Below, piece after piece: positions 34,059 to 43,770 of a stretch of DNA of 64,000 nucleotides (its first letter is position 1; each line of letters begins with the position of its first letter). Source of the stretch: an uncultured Agathobacter sp. GTDB lineage: Bacteria > Bacillota > Clostridia > Lachnospirales > Lachnospiraceae. The DNA is taken from the NCBI GenBank assembly GCA_934307695.1, contig CAKRCS010000002.1, positions 62,001 through 126,000 on the forward strand, in the 5' to 3' direction. Position numbers and translations under genes: made by a program. The notes beneath the pieces are model-generated. The model had not been told where the DNA came from, did no database searches, and saw nothing but the letters and a program-made list of their open reading frames with translations.

Positions 34059-36023
34059 TTACTTCTTCTCTTCCTGCGGAAGCTCCTCGCGGATCGCCTT
34101 GGTGCGGATCTCTGTGCAGATCTGCTCTACGAAACCAGCAAGCGGCTTAATGCCCTCATCCCCTGCGAAACGGCTTCTTACAGACACGGTCTTGTCCGCT
34201 TCCTCCTGCGCACCTACCACAAGCATATACGGAAGCTTATCCATTCTCGCCTCGCGGATCTTGTAGCCGATCTTCTCTGCGCGGGAATCTACGGTGGCGT
34301 CAACACCGTTTGCCTTGAGCTCTTTGCATACGCTCTGCGCATAGTCGATGTATTTCTCGGAGATTGGAAGCACACGAACCTGCTCCGGGCAGAGCCATGT
34401 CGGGAACTTGCCTGCGTAATGCTCGATCAGCCATGCAAGGGTACGCTCATAGCAGCCCATAGAGGTACGATGGATGATCCAAGGAAGCACCTTTTCTCCC
34501 TTATCGTCAATATAGTACATGCCGAACTTTTCTGCGCTTGCGCAGTCGAGCTGGATCGTAACCATGGTATCTTCCTTGCCATATACGTTCTTTGCCTGAA
34601 TATCGATCTTTGGTCCGTAGAAAGCAGCCTCTCCGTCAGCCTCTGTGTATGAGATTCCGTTCTTATCCATAACGTCGCGCAGATACTGCTGTGTGCTGTT
34701 CCAGTATGCCTCATCCCCAAGGTATTTATCTTTATTGTTCGGATCCCACTTGGACAGACGATAGGTAACATCCCCATCAATTCCAAGCGTTGTCATAACA
34801 TAGTGGCAAAGCTCGGTACATCTTGTCAGCTCCTCCTCTGCCTGATCCGGGCGTAAAATGATATGTGCCTCTGTGATGGTGAACTGACGTACACGGGTAA
34901 GTCCATGCATCTCTCCGGAATCCTCATTGCGGAACAGGGTGGAAGTCTCCGACATACGATACGGCAGATCGCGGTAGGAATGCTGCTCATTCATGTATAC
35001 ATAATACTGGAATGGACAGGTCATCGGGCGGAGCGCCATCGTTTCTTTGTCATCGCTGTCCTTATTTAAGATGAACATACCGTCCATGTAATGATCCCAG
35101 TGTCCGGAGATCTTGTAGAGGTCAGACTTTGCCATAAGCGGTGTTCTGGTACGCAGATAGCCCCACTCGTTGTCCTCAAGATCCTCTATCCAGCGCTGCA
35201 GCTTCATGATCATCTTGGTTCCCTTCGGGGTGAAAAGCGGAAGTCCCTGACCGATCACATCAACGGTTGTGAAGAGTCCCATCTCACGTCCAAGCTTATT
35301 GTGGTCGCGCATCTTGGCATCCTCAAGCTTTGCCAGATACTCCTTCAGTTCGTCCTTCTTATTAAATGCAGTCGCATAGATTCGCTGCAATCTAGCCTTG
35401 TTGGAATCGCCTCTCCAGTATGCCATAGAGGAAGAAATCAGCTTGAATGCCTTAACGCCCTTGGTGCTCATAAGATGAGGTCCTGCGCAAAGGTCTACAA
35501 AACCGCCCTGATCATAGAAGGAGATCTCCTCTCCCTCCGGAAGATCCTCGATCAATTCAACCTTGTACGGCTCGTTTCTCTCCTGCATGAGCTTGATCGC
35601 CTCTGCTCTCGGAAGGGTAAATCTGGTGATCTCATGTCCCTCCTTGATGATCTTCTTCATCTCATCCTCGATGCGGTCAAGATCCTCTCTGGAGAATGGG
35701 TTGGAATCAAAGTCATAATAAAATCCGTCGTCGATCGCCGGTCCGATTGTCACCTTCGCCTCCGGGAACAGACGCTTTACAGCCTCTGCCATAATATGGG
35801 ATGCGGTATGGCGGATAACACGGAGTCCCTCCGGATCATTTGCAGTTACAATATTAAGCTCGCAGTCATCCTCAAGGATTGTTCTAAGGTCTACGACTTT
35901 GCCGTTTACCTCTCCGGCACATGCCACGCGCGCAAGTCCCTCGCTGATGTCAAGCGCAATCTCGTATACGCTCCTGGCCTCGCCGTATTCTTTTACAGAG
36001 CCATCTTTTAATGTGATCTTCAT
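34059..36023 (-). CDS. thrS: threonyl-tRNA synthetase
   Basis: Class II synthetase charging tRNA-Thr, 654 aa. An N-terminal TGS domain (residues 1-62) is followed by the editing domain with HTASHIMAEAVKRLFP. The catalytic core has MTCPFQYYVY, motif 2 FRNEDSGEMHGLTRVRQFT and motif 3-type WIIHRTSMGCYERTLAWLIEHY. A C-terminal anticodon-binding domain ends the protein. It is the second gene behind a threonine T-box leader. Confidence 0.97.
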   Translation of the reverse strand: MKITLKDGSVKEYGEARSVYEIALDISEGLARVACAGEVNGKVVDLRTILEDDCELNIVTANDPEGLRVIRHTASHIMAEAVKRLFPEAKVTIGPAIDDGFYYDFDSNPFSREDLDRIEDEMKKIIKEGHEITRFTLPRAEAIKLMQERNEPYKVELIEDLPEGEEISFYDQGGFVDLCAGPHLMSTKGVKAFKLISSSMAYWRGDSNKARLQRIYATAFNKKDELKEYLAKLEDAKMRDHNKLGREMGLFTTVDVIGQGLPLFTPKGTKMIMKLQRWIEDLEDNEWGYLRTRTPLMAKSDLYKISGHWDHYMDGMFILNKDSDDKETMALRPMTCPFQYYVYMNEQHSYRDLPYRMSETSTLFRNEDSGEMHGLTRVRQFTITEAHIILRPDQAEEELTRCTELCHYVMTTLGIDGDVTYRLSKWDPNNKDKYLGDEAYWNSTQQYLRDVMDKNGISYTEADGEAAFYGPKIDIQAKNVYGKEDTMVTIQLDCASAEKFGMYYIDDKGEKVLPWIIHRTSMGCYERTLAWLIEHYAGKFPTWLCPEQVRVLPISEKYIDYAQSVCKELKANGVDATVDSRAEKIGYKIREARMDKLPYMLVVGAQEEADKTVSVRSRFAGDEGIKPLAGFVEQICTEIRTKAIREELPQEEKK

Positions 36024-36040
36024 AATAAAATCTATCTCCT

Positions 36041-36268
36041 TTATTTTTCTTTGCTTTCTTTTGCCTCGTCAAAAATTGCTTCTTCCATTTCCGGCGACCA
36101 TGTTCCGTTCCCATTTCCGCATCCGATGATCTGTGTCCTGTGCGGGGATTTGAGCATTCCAAACACTATGCCGCTGAGCACGCTCACTGCAATGGTAAGA
36201 AGGAAATCGCGTCTGGAAAGATGAAATTCTTCCGGAATTTTGTCGATCAGTTTCAATATACGCTTCAT
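36041..36268 (-). CDS. small membrane protein of unknown function, upstream of thrS
   Basis: 75 aa: MKRILKLIDKIPEEFHLSRR, then one hydrophobic helix (DFLLTIAVSVLSGIVFGML), then a short polar tail with a CGNGNGTW segment. A ribosome site GGAGGTGATATACAGG precedes ATG 36268; a GTG four codons earlier is possible. It lies between the T-box leader and thrS, 17 bp from thrS, so it is probably co-regulated by threonine supply. I do not recognise the family. Confidence 0.65.
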   Translation of the reverse strand: MKRILKLIDKIPEEFHLSRRDFLLTIAVSVLSGIVFGMLKSPHRTQIIGCGNGNGTWSPEMEEAIFDEAKESKEK

Positions 36269-36299
36269 CCTGTATATCACCTCCTTTATGCAACGTGTG

Positions 36300-36432
36300 A
36301 TAAGATTTGTGGAATCAAAGAGTCACCTTGTGACTCTTTGCGCGCCCGTGTGGGCACGCAAGCGCATCTTCAGCTCCACACGAGTCGCATTCCTGCGGAG
36401 CATTTTTGCTTTATAGGAGAAGAAATTTCCTA
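36300..36432. repeat. cluster of hairpin-forming palindromes between T-box and thrS operon
   Basis: At least four inverted repeats occur in 130 bp: AAAGAGTCAC/GTGACTCTTT near 36317; GCCC/GGGC within CGCCCGTGTGGGC; CGCA/TGCG inside CTCC...GGAG near 36378; and CTTTATAGGA/TCCTATAAAG near 36410. The series is not explained by T-box anatomy, because the T-box terminator ends upstream. It resembles dispersed intergenic palindromes, but I see no second copy in this window. Confidence 0.65.
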
Positions 36433-36442
36433 TAAAGTAAAA

Positions 36443-36697
36443 AGTCCCTGACACAAAATCAAATTCTGTGTCAGGGACGATGTTGTTCGTGGTTCCACCC
36501 TACTTCACCTTATGCGATATGCATAAAGCCTCATTGACGATAACGGAGTCACCGTGTCCGATTAAGGACCGCTCCAAGCTGGTCTTCGGCTGTTTCCCTG
36601 TTGTGTGCTCTCACCACATCCTGCCGGACGGCACACTTCTCTTTCACATCTACACAGCTTACTCGTCTTGTCATCGCGTTGTCTTTTCTATAAGCAT
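36443..36697 (-). promoter_or_regulatory. threonine T-box leader
   Basis: On the minus strand the leader has an AGTA-type motif in GACGAGTAAGCTG and a stem I whose base pairs AAGCTG with CAGCTT. A GACC specifier segment contains ACC (Thr). The hallmark AGGGTGGAACCACG (36501-36488) follows, then the terminator GTCCCTGACAC/GTGTCAGGGAC with TTTTT. Uncharged tRNA-Thr would pair with the specifier and the T-box and prevent termination, turning on the small ORF and thrS. Confidence 0.93.
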
Positions 36698-36725
36698 ATT
36701 ATATGCGTTTGCCTTGGAATTGCAA
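36698..36725 (-). promoter_or_regulatory. promoter of the T-box leader
   Basis: On the minus strand TTGCAA (36725-36720) and TATAAT (36703-36698) are 16 bp apart, placed just before stem I. Confidence 0.72.
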
Positions 36726-36736
36726 GAGAAATCTGC

Positions 36737-37237
36737 TTATCTTCCACAGCAATATTTATATTTCTTTCCGCTTCCGCAAGGACAAGGATCGTTTCTTCCG
36801 ACCTTCTTGCCTATAACGACAGTGCCGGACTTCTTCTGCTCTAAGTACAGACGCTTCTTGGTTTCTGCGTCAAAGATTTCATCCCACATCGGAAGGTTGT
36901 ACAGCCAGTCAGCCTTTGCATCTACCATGTTCTTGTAAAGCTTCTCCTTGTCAAATGCAAGGCTTACCTTGGTGTCCTCCTCCATCTCGTCGATCGGGTT
37001 CGGGGTAACAAGGCTGTCATTGATTCCATCAAGGAATCCGGTCATCTCCATAACAGAAAGATTGTACTTTTCTGCAAGCTCTTTTACTGTTCCCTCAACA
37101 ACCTCATCCGGGTTGGTCAGAAGCTTCTCATATACACCCTTCTCCAGAAGGAAATATCTCTGCCAGAACTTCTGCAGCTCGTTCTGTGGAGTCTTCTCAT
37201 TATATGCAACTTTCTGCCATTCTTTTAATAATGCCAT
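36737..37237 (-). CDS. SEC-C motif protein
   Basis: About 166 aa. A largely helical N-terminal part is followed by a C-terminal SEC-C zinc-binding motif, [20 protein letters not shown], like the metal-binding tail of SecA. Start ATG 37237 behind AAAGGTGG; the longer frame adds four residues without a ribosome site. Function is unknown; SEC-C motifs generally mediate zinc-dependent protein contacts. Confidence 0.85.
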   Translation of the reverse strand: MALLKEWQKVAYNEKTPQNELQKFWQRYFLLEKGVYEKLLTNPDEVVEGTVKELAEKYNLSVMEMTGFLDGINDSLVTPNPIDEMEEDTKVSLAFDKEKLYKNMVDAKADWLYNLPMWDEIFDAETKKRLYLEQKKSGTVVIGKKVGRNDPCPCGSGKKYKYCCGR

Positions 37238-37389
37238 TCGTATATCCACCTTTCAGATTGTATTCATTATGATTGCGTTCTTTCGCATATAAAGGGATTA
37301 TATCACACTTTCCCAACCCGTGTAAACCAAAACTTCTTGCGCATTTTATGGTCTTCCGTTATGATGTTAATTATACAGGAGGCAGCCAC

Positions 37390-37614
37390 ATGAAAAAAAT
37401 CAAACAACTTCTCGCCCTTTGCGGAGTAATTCTTCTGATCAGCTTGTATGCCGCTACTCTCATCCTCGCCATCACAGATAACAGCGGAACGATGAATATG
37501 TTCTTTGCATCCGTTGTTGCAACGGTGATCATCCCGGTGTTGTTATGGGCGTATTCCTTTATTTACCGGCTTGTGCATAACAAGGATCATAAAGACGACG
37601 AGACTGAAGCATAG
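37390..37614 (+). CDS. small two-helix membrane protein
   Basis: 74 aa starting MKKIKQLLALCG behind CAGGAGGCAGCC. Two hydrophobic helices (LLALCGVILLISLYAATLIL and MFFASVVATVIIPVLLWAYSF) and a charged tail (HNKDHKDDETEA). The terminator overlaps the stop codon. No specific function can be assigned. It is one of the few plus-strand genes. Confidence 0.75.
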   Translation: MKKIKQLLALCGVILLISLYAATLILAITDNSGTMNMFFASVVATVIIPVLLWAYSFIYRLVHNKDHKDDETEA

Positions 37615-37630
37615 CTTCAGCCTCGTTTTT
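37599..37630 (+). terminator. terminator overlapping the 74-aa gene stop
   Basis: CGAGACTGAAGC pairs with GCTTCAGCCTCG around ATA, followed by TTTTT. Confidence 0.88.
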
Positions 37631-37684
37631 CTTTGTCCAAAAGTATTGCTTCATACCGCTTGACATCTTCACGAAATGCAGCCA

Positions 37685-37714
37685 CAAAAAACCACCGGCA
37701 TAACCGGTGGTTTT
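37685..37714 (-). terminator. purA terminator
   Basis: AAAACCACCGG pairs with CCGGTGGTTTT around a short loop, with a T run on the minus strand. Confidence 0.88.
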
Positions 37715-37724
37715 CTTTATATTC

Positions 37725-39117
<1,393 letters not shown>

Positions 39118-39162
39118 CACAAGATTGTCGATAATTTTGCATAAAATCAAATTTTCTTGTGT

Positions 39163-40029
39163 CTATGCCTCGATCTTCTTTGAGCATGCGATCGCAAGTG
39201 CTCCCGGTCCGATGTGGCAGGATACGGAAAGTGAAAGCGGATTCATAATAATATCATTGTTCGGAAAAGCCGCCTGCACTTCTTCTTTGAAAGCCTCTGC
39301 CGCTTCGCGGTCATAGGAATATGCGATCTCAAGATTCATTTCTTTTCCTTCCGGATCGTTAAAGCGCTCCGCAAAGTCCTTCTTCATCGTCTCAATCATA
39401 ATACTCTTGCCCTGCTTTGAGGTGCGTGCCTTTGCAAAAGCATCTAACTTTTCTCCCTGGATCTGAAGCACCGGCTTAAGCTTAAGCAGTGTACCAAGTG
39501 CTGCCGCCGCAGGAGTGATGCGTCCGCCCTTTTTCAGATAGTAAAGAGTATCGAGCATAATGTAGATAGAGGAATCAAACTTCGCATCCATAAGGATCTG
39601 CTTGATCTCTGCTGCGCTCTTGCCGGCAGCCGCAAGCTCCATGGCATCCAGCACCGACTGTCTCTGGGTAACAGAAATTCTCTGGTTGTCAATGACTTCT
39701 ACCCTTCCATCATAGTCCTCTGACAGCATGATCGCCGTAGAGCAGGAACTGGAAAGTCCGGAAGACATCGGAATATATACGATCTCATCATACTCTTTTA
39801 ACACTTCGTCCCATGTATCCGTTACATTGCCTACAAGCGGCATGGATGTCTTGATCTCACAATCGGATCTAAGCTTTTCATAAAACTGCTCCTGTGTCAG
39901 ATCAATGTCCTCATAGAACATCTTCTCATCAATATAAAACGGCATCGGAATTACGGTAATCCCCATCTCCTTAGCTTCTGCCTGTGTGATCCCGCTATTG
40001 CTGTCCGTCATTATCGCAACTTTGCTCAT
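39163..40029 (-). CDS. DegV family fatty-acid-binding protein
   Basis: 288 aa. DegV/FakB-like proteins bind a fatty acid and present it to the kinase FakA. Visible family features are an early TDSNSGI (residues 8-14), IPMSSGLSSSCSTA near residue 90 and LYYLKKGGRITPAAAALG near 165. A fakA gene is not in the window, so the acyl-phosphate role is inferred from the family. Confidence 0.9.
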   Translation of the reverse strand: MSKVAIMTDSNSGITQAEAKEMGITVIPMPFYIDEKMFYEDIDLTQEQFYEKLRSDCEIKTSMPLVGNVTDTWDEVLKEYDEIVYIPMSSGLSSSCSTAIMLSEDYDGRVEVIDNQRISVTQRQSVLDAMELAAAGKSAAEIKQILMDAKFDSSIYIMLDTLYYLKKGGRITPAAAALGTLLKLKPVLQIQGEKLDAFAKARTSKQGKSIMIETMKKDFAERFNDPEGKEMNLEIAYSYDREAAEAFKEEVQAAFPNNDIIMNPLSLSVSCHIGPGALAIACSKKIEA

Positions 40030-40204
40030 TTCACGCCTCCATTACTGTTTTACATTTTATTATTTGTAAATATACCATACAAAAAACCAAAAGAAAAGCT
40101 AGTAATAAAGCCGTTTTGACGTGGTTTTTGAAACTATCTGTATTCTTACTGTCCCTACTGAATACCACGTTTTGCATTCACGTTGGACTGCAAAACATAT
40201 CCCG

Positions 40205-41893
40205 CTACTCCGCCTTTACCGTCTCGGTCTTTGACCAGCCGGAATAATACTGCTTTCCGTCTACGTTCTTATAGGTTTGGACACGGAAATAGTAAGTTGT
40301 TTTCTCAGACAGCCCGCTAATCTTTTTGGAGGATTTCTTTATCCCTTCCAATGTAACCGTTTTCGCATTCTTCGTAAATTTTCTATCGGTCGCGTACTGG
40401 ATCTGATAGCCGTTTGCTTCTTTCTTCTGTTTCTTCCATGTCAGGGTTACGCTGTCGGACTTCCGGGAGGTTCCGGTGATCGTAGTTTTGGCAGGCTTGA
40501 TCGTAAAGGTCTTTTTGATCGTGCCGGAATACTTCCCCTTGAACGTAATCGTTGCGGTTGCCTTTCCAACCTTCACATTATCGGAATAGGTAACGGTGTA
40601 GTTGGATTTCTTTAATGTCTTTCCTTTGGAATCGAGAACCTCTACAGTTGGCTTTTTTTCCTTACCGTCAAAGTTAAAAGAGGTCTTGGAAAGCTTGACG
40701 CTTGTGCTTTTGCTTGTTAATCCGGTTTTCTTGAAGGTAAAACCGTTTTCTTTTGCATAGGTTTCAGTGGCAGAGCCTTTGGTGCCATAGATGATGAATG
40801 AATCAATCTTTATCGGCTCCCAGTATTTATCATCACCATATCCAAGTGCCATCTCTTCTATTTCACTCACGCTATCCGGAATTGTGATGCGCTTTAAACT
40901 CTTACACTCATAAAATGCCATATAGCCGATACTAATCACGCCATCCTGGATTGTTACATTCTTTAAGCCGGTACAGGAAGCAAATGCACTATCGCCGATA
41001 CGGATCACACTATCCGAGATTGTGATACTCGCCAAACCACTGCACTTCGCAAATGCCGCCTCTCCAATACTGGTTACACCGTGCGGAATTGTTATACTTG
41101 CCAAGCTACTACATCCACTAAATGCCCAGTCGCCAATACCAGTCACACTATCTGGAATTGTGGTTGACTGACATCCATAAATTAATGAATTGGTAGAAGT
41201 CTCTATAATCGCATTACAATTATCTCGACTGTCATATACCGGATTATCTGTCGCTATTTCTATTTTTTTCAATGCTGTACATCCATAAAATCCCCCGGGA
41301 TCTATACTGGTCACACTATTTGGAATTGTGATGCTCGTCAAGCTACTACATCCCATAAATGCCTGATCTTCAATACTGGTCACACTATCCGGAATTGTGA
41401 TATTCTTCAAACTACTACAATCCCGAAATGCCGCCTCTCCAATACGGGTCACGCTATCTGGAATTGTGACGCTCATTAAGTCACTACATTCACTGAACAT
41501 ACCATGGTTGATACTGGTCACACTATCCGGAATTGTGATACTCGTCAGACTACTACACGCCCAAAATGCACACGTTCCGATACTGGTCACACTATCCGGA
41601 ATTGTGATACTCGTCAAACTGGTACACATAGAAAATGCATAACTTCCAATACTGGTCACACCATCCAGAATTGTTACACTCGTCAGGCTGCTGTAGTTCT
41701 GAAATGCATAACTTTTTATCGCCCCACTTCCACTTATCGTCAGCACCCCATCGCTATCCAGCGTATATGTCACATTCTTTCCGCAACTCCCTGTTTCCAC
41801 AATCGTTGCCGCTCTGACGTCTGTCTTTCCAATCCAGAGTGCCGCTACTGCCACCAGCACAAACATCACTACTTGTTTCCAGCAGTTTTTCAT
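40205..41893 (-). CDS. BspA-like leucine-rich-repeat surface protein, copy 1
   Basis: 562 aa. Signal peptide at residues 1-28. About 13 BspA/TpLRR-type repeats of the form SLTSITIPDSVTSIGxxAF occupy residues 50-370. An Ig-like region with NFDGKEKKPTVEVLDSKG follows, then an FN3 module (SVTLTWKKQKKEANGYQIQY). It has no LPxTG anchor. Such proteins mediate surface or host contacts in other species. It is nearly identical, and equal in length, to the gene at 43771. Confidence 0.92.
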   Translation of the reverse strand: MKNCWKQVVMFVLVAVAALWIGKTDVRAATIVETGSCGKNVTYTLDSDGVLTISGSGAIKSYAFQNYSSLTSVTILDGVTSIGSYAFSMCTSLTSITIPDSVTSIGTCAFWACSSLTSITIPDSVTSINHGMFSECSDLMSVTIPDSVTRIGEAAFRDCSSLKNITIPDSVTSIEDQAFMGCSSLTSITIPNSVTSIDPGGFYGCTALKKIEIATDNPVYDSRDNCNAIIETSTNSLIYGCQSTTIPDSVTGIGDWAFSGCSSLASITIPHGVTSIGEAAFAKCSGLASITISDSVIRIGDSAFASCTGLKNVTIQDGVISIGYMAFYECKSLKRITIPDSVSEIEEMALGYGDDKYWEPIKIDSFIIYGTKGSATETYAKENGFTFKKTGLTSKSTSVKLSKTSFNFDGKEKKPTVEVLDSKGKTLKKSNYTVTYSDNVKVGKATATITFKGKYSGTIKKTFTIKPAKTTITGTSRKSDSVTLTWKKQKKEANGYQIQYATDRKFTKNAKTVTLEGIKKSSKKISGLSEKTTYYFRVQTYKNVDGKQYYSGWSKTETVKAE

Positions 41894-42207
41894 GTTCGTA
41901 TCCTCCCTGTCCTTACCGGTATTGTTTTACCATTAAGATCAATTATGCAATTACTTCCAGCAAAATGCTTAATCCAAATATTGTATTCCACATACACATC
42001 GGATTGCAGTATAAGCGTCTGTCCATCAATTACATGATTTCCTCCAAATACTTCATTAAGTTCTTCAATATTTTTTACATAATAAGTGCCACGTTCGCTC
42101 GTATCAAATCCCACCGCTTCTGCTTTTGTGGGTGCCAGAAAAATTCCACCCAAAAGCAAGATTACAAAAGCTAACAGTAGCCGAAGATATCTATTCTTTT
42201 GCAACAA
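41890..42207 (-). pseudogene. 5' remnant of a beta-helix-like secreted protein gene
   Basis: The 105-aa frame repeats the signal peptide and N-terminal block of the proteins at 45743 and 47104 (TYYVKNIEELNEVFGGNHVI) up to IDLNGKT. It then breaks near 41921 into sequence that matches the BspA upstream region. The paralogs' ATG start is also missing (it begins at TTG). Both ends therefore point to recombination. It is probably not functional. Confidence 0.8.
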
Positions 42208-42275
42208 ATAATAGTTTTACATGACTATATATCTCCCCTTCCTTGATTTTCCACCTATGTTCAGTATCGTGTCAT

Positions 42276-43238
42276 CTAATTTTTAACTGCAGACAGTATA
42301 ACTATCGCATCGTCTTGATATCCTGCTTTTTTTGATATCAGTTTCTGTTCCATTGCGACATATTTTCTATTGTTAAATATGCTTATGCCTTCATATTCAA
42401 ATTTTTCCTGTGTCTCTTCATCCAAGTTCTCATGAAGCATTCTAGTTGGCTGATATATTGTTGCAGAATCAGCCTTCGGATCAAGCGTCGACAAATCATA
42501 CGTAAATATCCTATTTTTCCTGCCAACATCGTTATCCTCTTTATTTTTATATGTCATAGTTATATGAAACAAATGTGTACCTGCATCATAGCAAATATCA
42601 TTTCCAACCCATCCATCTTGCTCACACTCCCCACATATAAAGCTGCCTCTTATTACTAGGTTATTATTTTGTTTTGCATCAAATTCTATAATCCAGTATT
42701 TTCGCGTATGGGTATCTTTGTTCTTTAAGACTCCTAGAATATATAAATTATCTTTATAGTGCTCGATTGTAGAAAGTTGAAAATCCTTATGAAACGAACT
42801 ATTTTTCACTGTATACCCCCGCTCTATTCTACCTTTTGAACTAAGTCGGTATATTTTTTCCTCAAGATCAACCAAATAGAATTTCGAGTCATGATAAGTA
42901 ATAGAGTTAAGGTGTTTAAAGAAAACATATTTATGTACTTTCGATACAGTTTTGTATATCTGCAATTTAGAATGCGTTTCAGAACCAGATATGTTTTTTA
43001 CCAAATACAATATTGCCGGGCTCAATACAGTTTCTTGCTTATCTTGCTTATCTTGCTTATCTTGCTCGTCTTCTTTATCATCATAATATTTGTATCGCAA
43101 AACATAAGCGTCCCCATTGACAATTACCATCGCAGCAGTAGTTGTACACTTAACCACATTACTACTGTCATCCGTTTTAGACTCACATTTCGCTGTCTTG
43201 AAACGCGCTACCTCGTCATGCTTTACCTCAGTTGCCAT
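42276..43238 (-). CDS. unrecognised 320-aa protein in the accessory cassette
   Basis: No signal peptide or membrane helix is obvious. After residue 75 the sequence shows recurrent aromatic beta-strand segments (HDSKFYLVDLEEKIYRL, HYKDNLYILGVLKNK, THLFHITMTYKNK), suggesting a beta-propeller-like fold (inference). A tandem DKQ repeat at about residues 57-66 is encoded by 9-bp direct repeats. The gene is more AT-rich than its neighbours. Its leader replaces part of the duplicated intergenic segment. The ATG follows AAAGGAGGAAGG. I do not recognise a family. Confidence 0.8.
   Translation of the reverse strand: MATEVKHDEVARFKTAKCESKTDDSSNVVKCTTTAAMVIVNGDAYVLRYKYYDDKEDEQDKQDKQDKQETVLSPAILYLVKNISGSETHSKLQIYKTVSKVHKYVFFKHLNSITYHDSKFYLVDLEEKIYRLSSKGRIERGYTVKNSSFHKDFQLSTIEHYKDNLYILGVLKNKDTHTRKYWIIEFDAKQNNNLVIRGSFICGECEQDGWVGNDICYDAGTHLFHITMTYKNKEDNDVGRKNRIFTYDLSTLDPKADSATIYQPTRMLHENLDEETQEKFEYEGISIFNNRKYVAMEQKLISKKAGYQDDAIVILSAVKN
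43032..43072 (-). repeat. 9-bp tandem repeat coding for DKQ units
   Basis: CTTGCTTAT is repeated in tandem about four times in frame within the 320-aa gene. Changes in copy number would lengthen or shorten the protein by three residues without a frameshift. Confidence 0.8.
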
Positions 43239-43250
43239 AAAAACCTTCCT

Positions 43251-43415
43251 CCTTTGTATATTAAATAAGTATTTCGTGACTACATCATTATACTTCTTTT
43301 TTGTTTCTATTTCAAGGTTTTCTGACTATTTTCGTAGTTTTTAGAAAATTAAGGTTTTATTTGCTTATAGAGGTAACTTTTAATTTCTGCATATTGTATA
43401 TATTATACAACGGGT
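43251..43415. repeat. duplicated intergenic segment, copy 1
   Basis: An AT-rich segment with the blocks TTTCTATTTCAAGGTTTTCT, TTATTTGCTTATAGAGG and CATATTGTATATATTATACA recurs at 45571-45742 with few differences. In both places it lies immediately 3' of a beta-helix-type coding end. Confidence 0.85.
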
Positions 43416-43760
43416 TCACTCCCGATAAATCGTAAGATTTCCCTTTATCGTTTTGTCAAGCTTGTCCTTGCTAGTGTACTTCTTCTTCGTCAGGGATGCC
43501 TTGACAACCGCTTTCTTGTCGATCTTGACACTGCCTCCGTTCTTGTCCACAAATCCGTACTTAAAGCCCTTGATCAAAGTCTTTTTGCCCGCGTCTGCTT
43601 TCAGCTTGACGCTCTGCGCATCCTTTAGGTATATTGTGCTCTTTCCGTTCCCATTCTTTGAGCGGATCGTACAGTTCTTGATGGTAACCCCACGTCCGAC
43701 TGCAAGACAATCGTTTGTCCATCAATCAAATAATTTTCTCCAGGCGTCTCATTATCTGGC
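43416..43760 (-). pseudogene. 3' remnant of a beta-helix-like secreted protein gene
   Basis: On the minus strand a fragment encoding ENYLIDGQTIVLQSDV joins, out of frame near 43690, to the intact family C-terminus (VTIKNCTIRSKNGNGK to GNLTIYRE, stop at 43416). The central two thirds of the gene are missing. With the 5' remnant at 41890 it frames the 320-aa gene, but their different junctions show they are not simply two halves of one interrupted gene. Confidence 0.8.
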
Positions 43761-43770
43761 TAATATCCCG

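Noticed and set aside
35091..36011. 306-codon plus-strand open frame inside thrS
   Set aside because: It is entirely antisense to the conserved thrS coding region and has no recognisable domain.
43030..43075. CTTGCTTAT repeats as a possible CRISPR or regulatory array
   Set aside because: The units are 9 bp, contiguous without spacers and in frame within a coding sequence, so they are a simple coding tandem repeat.
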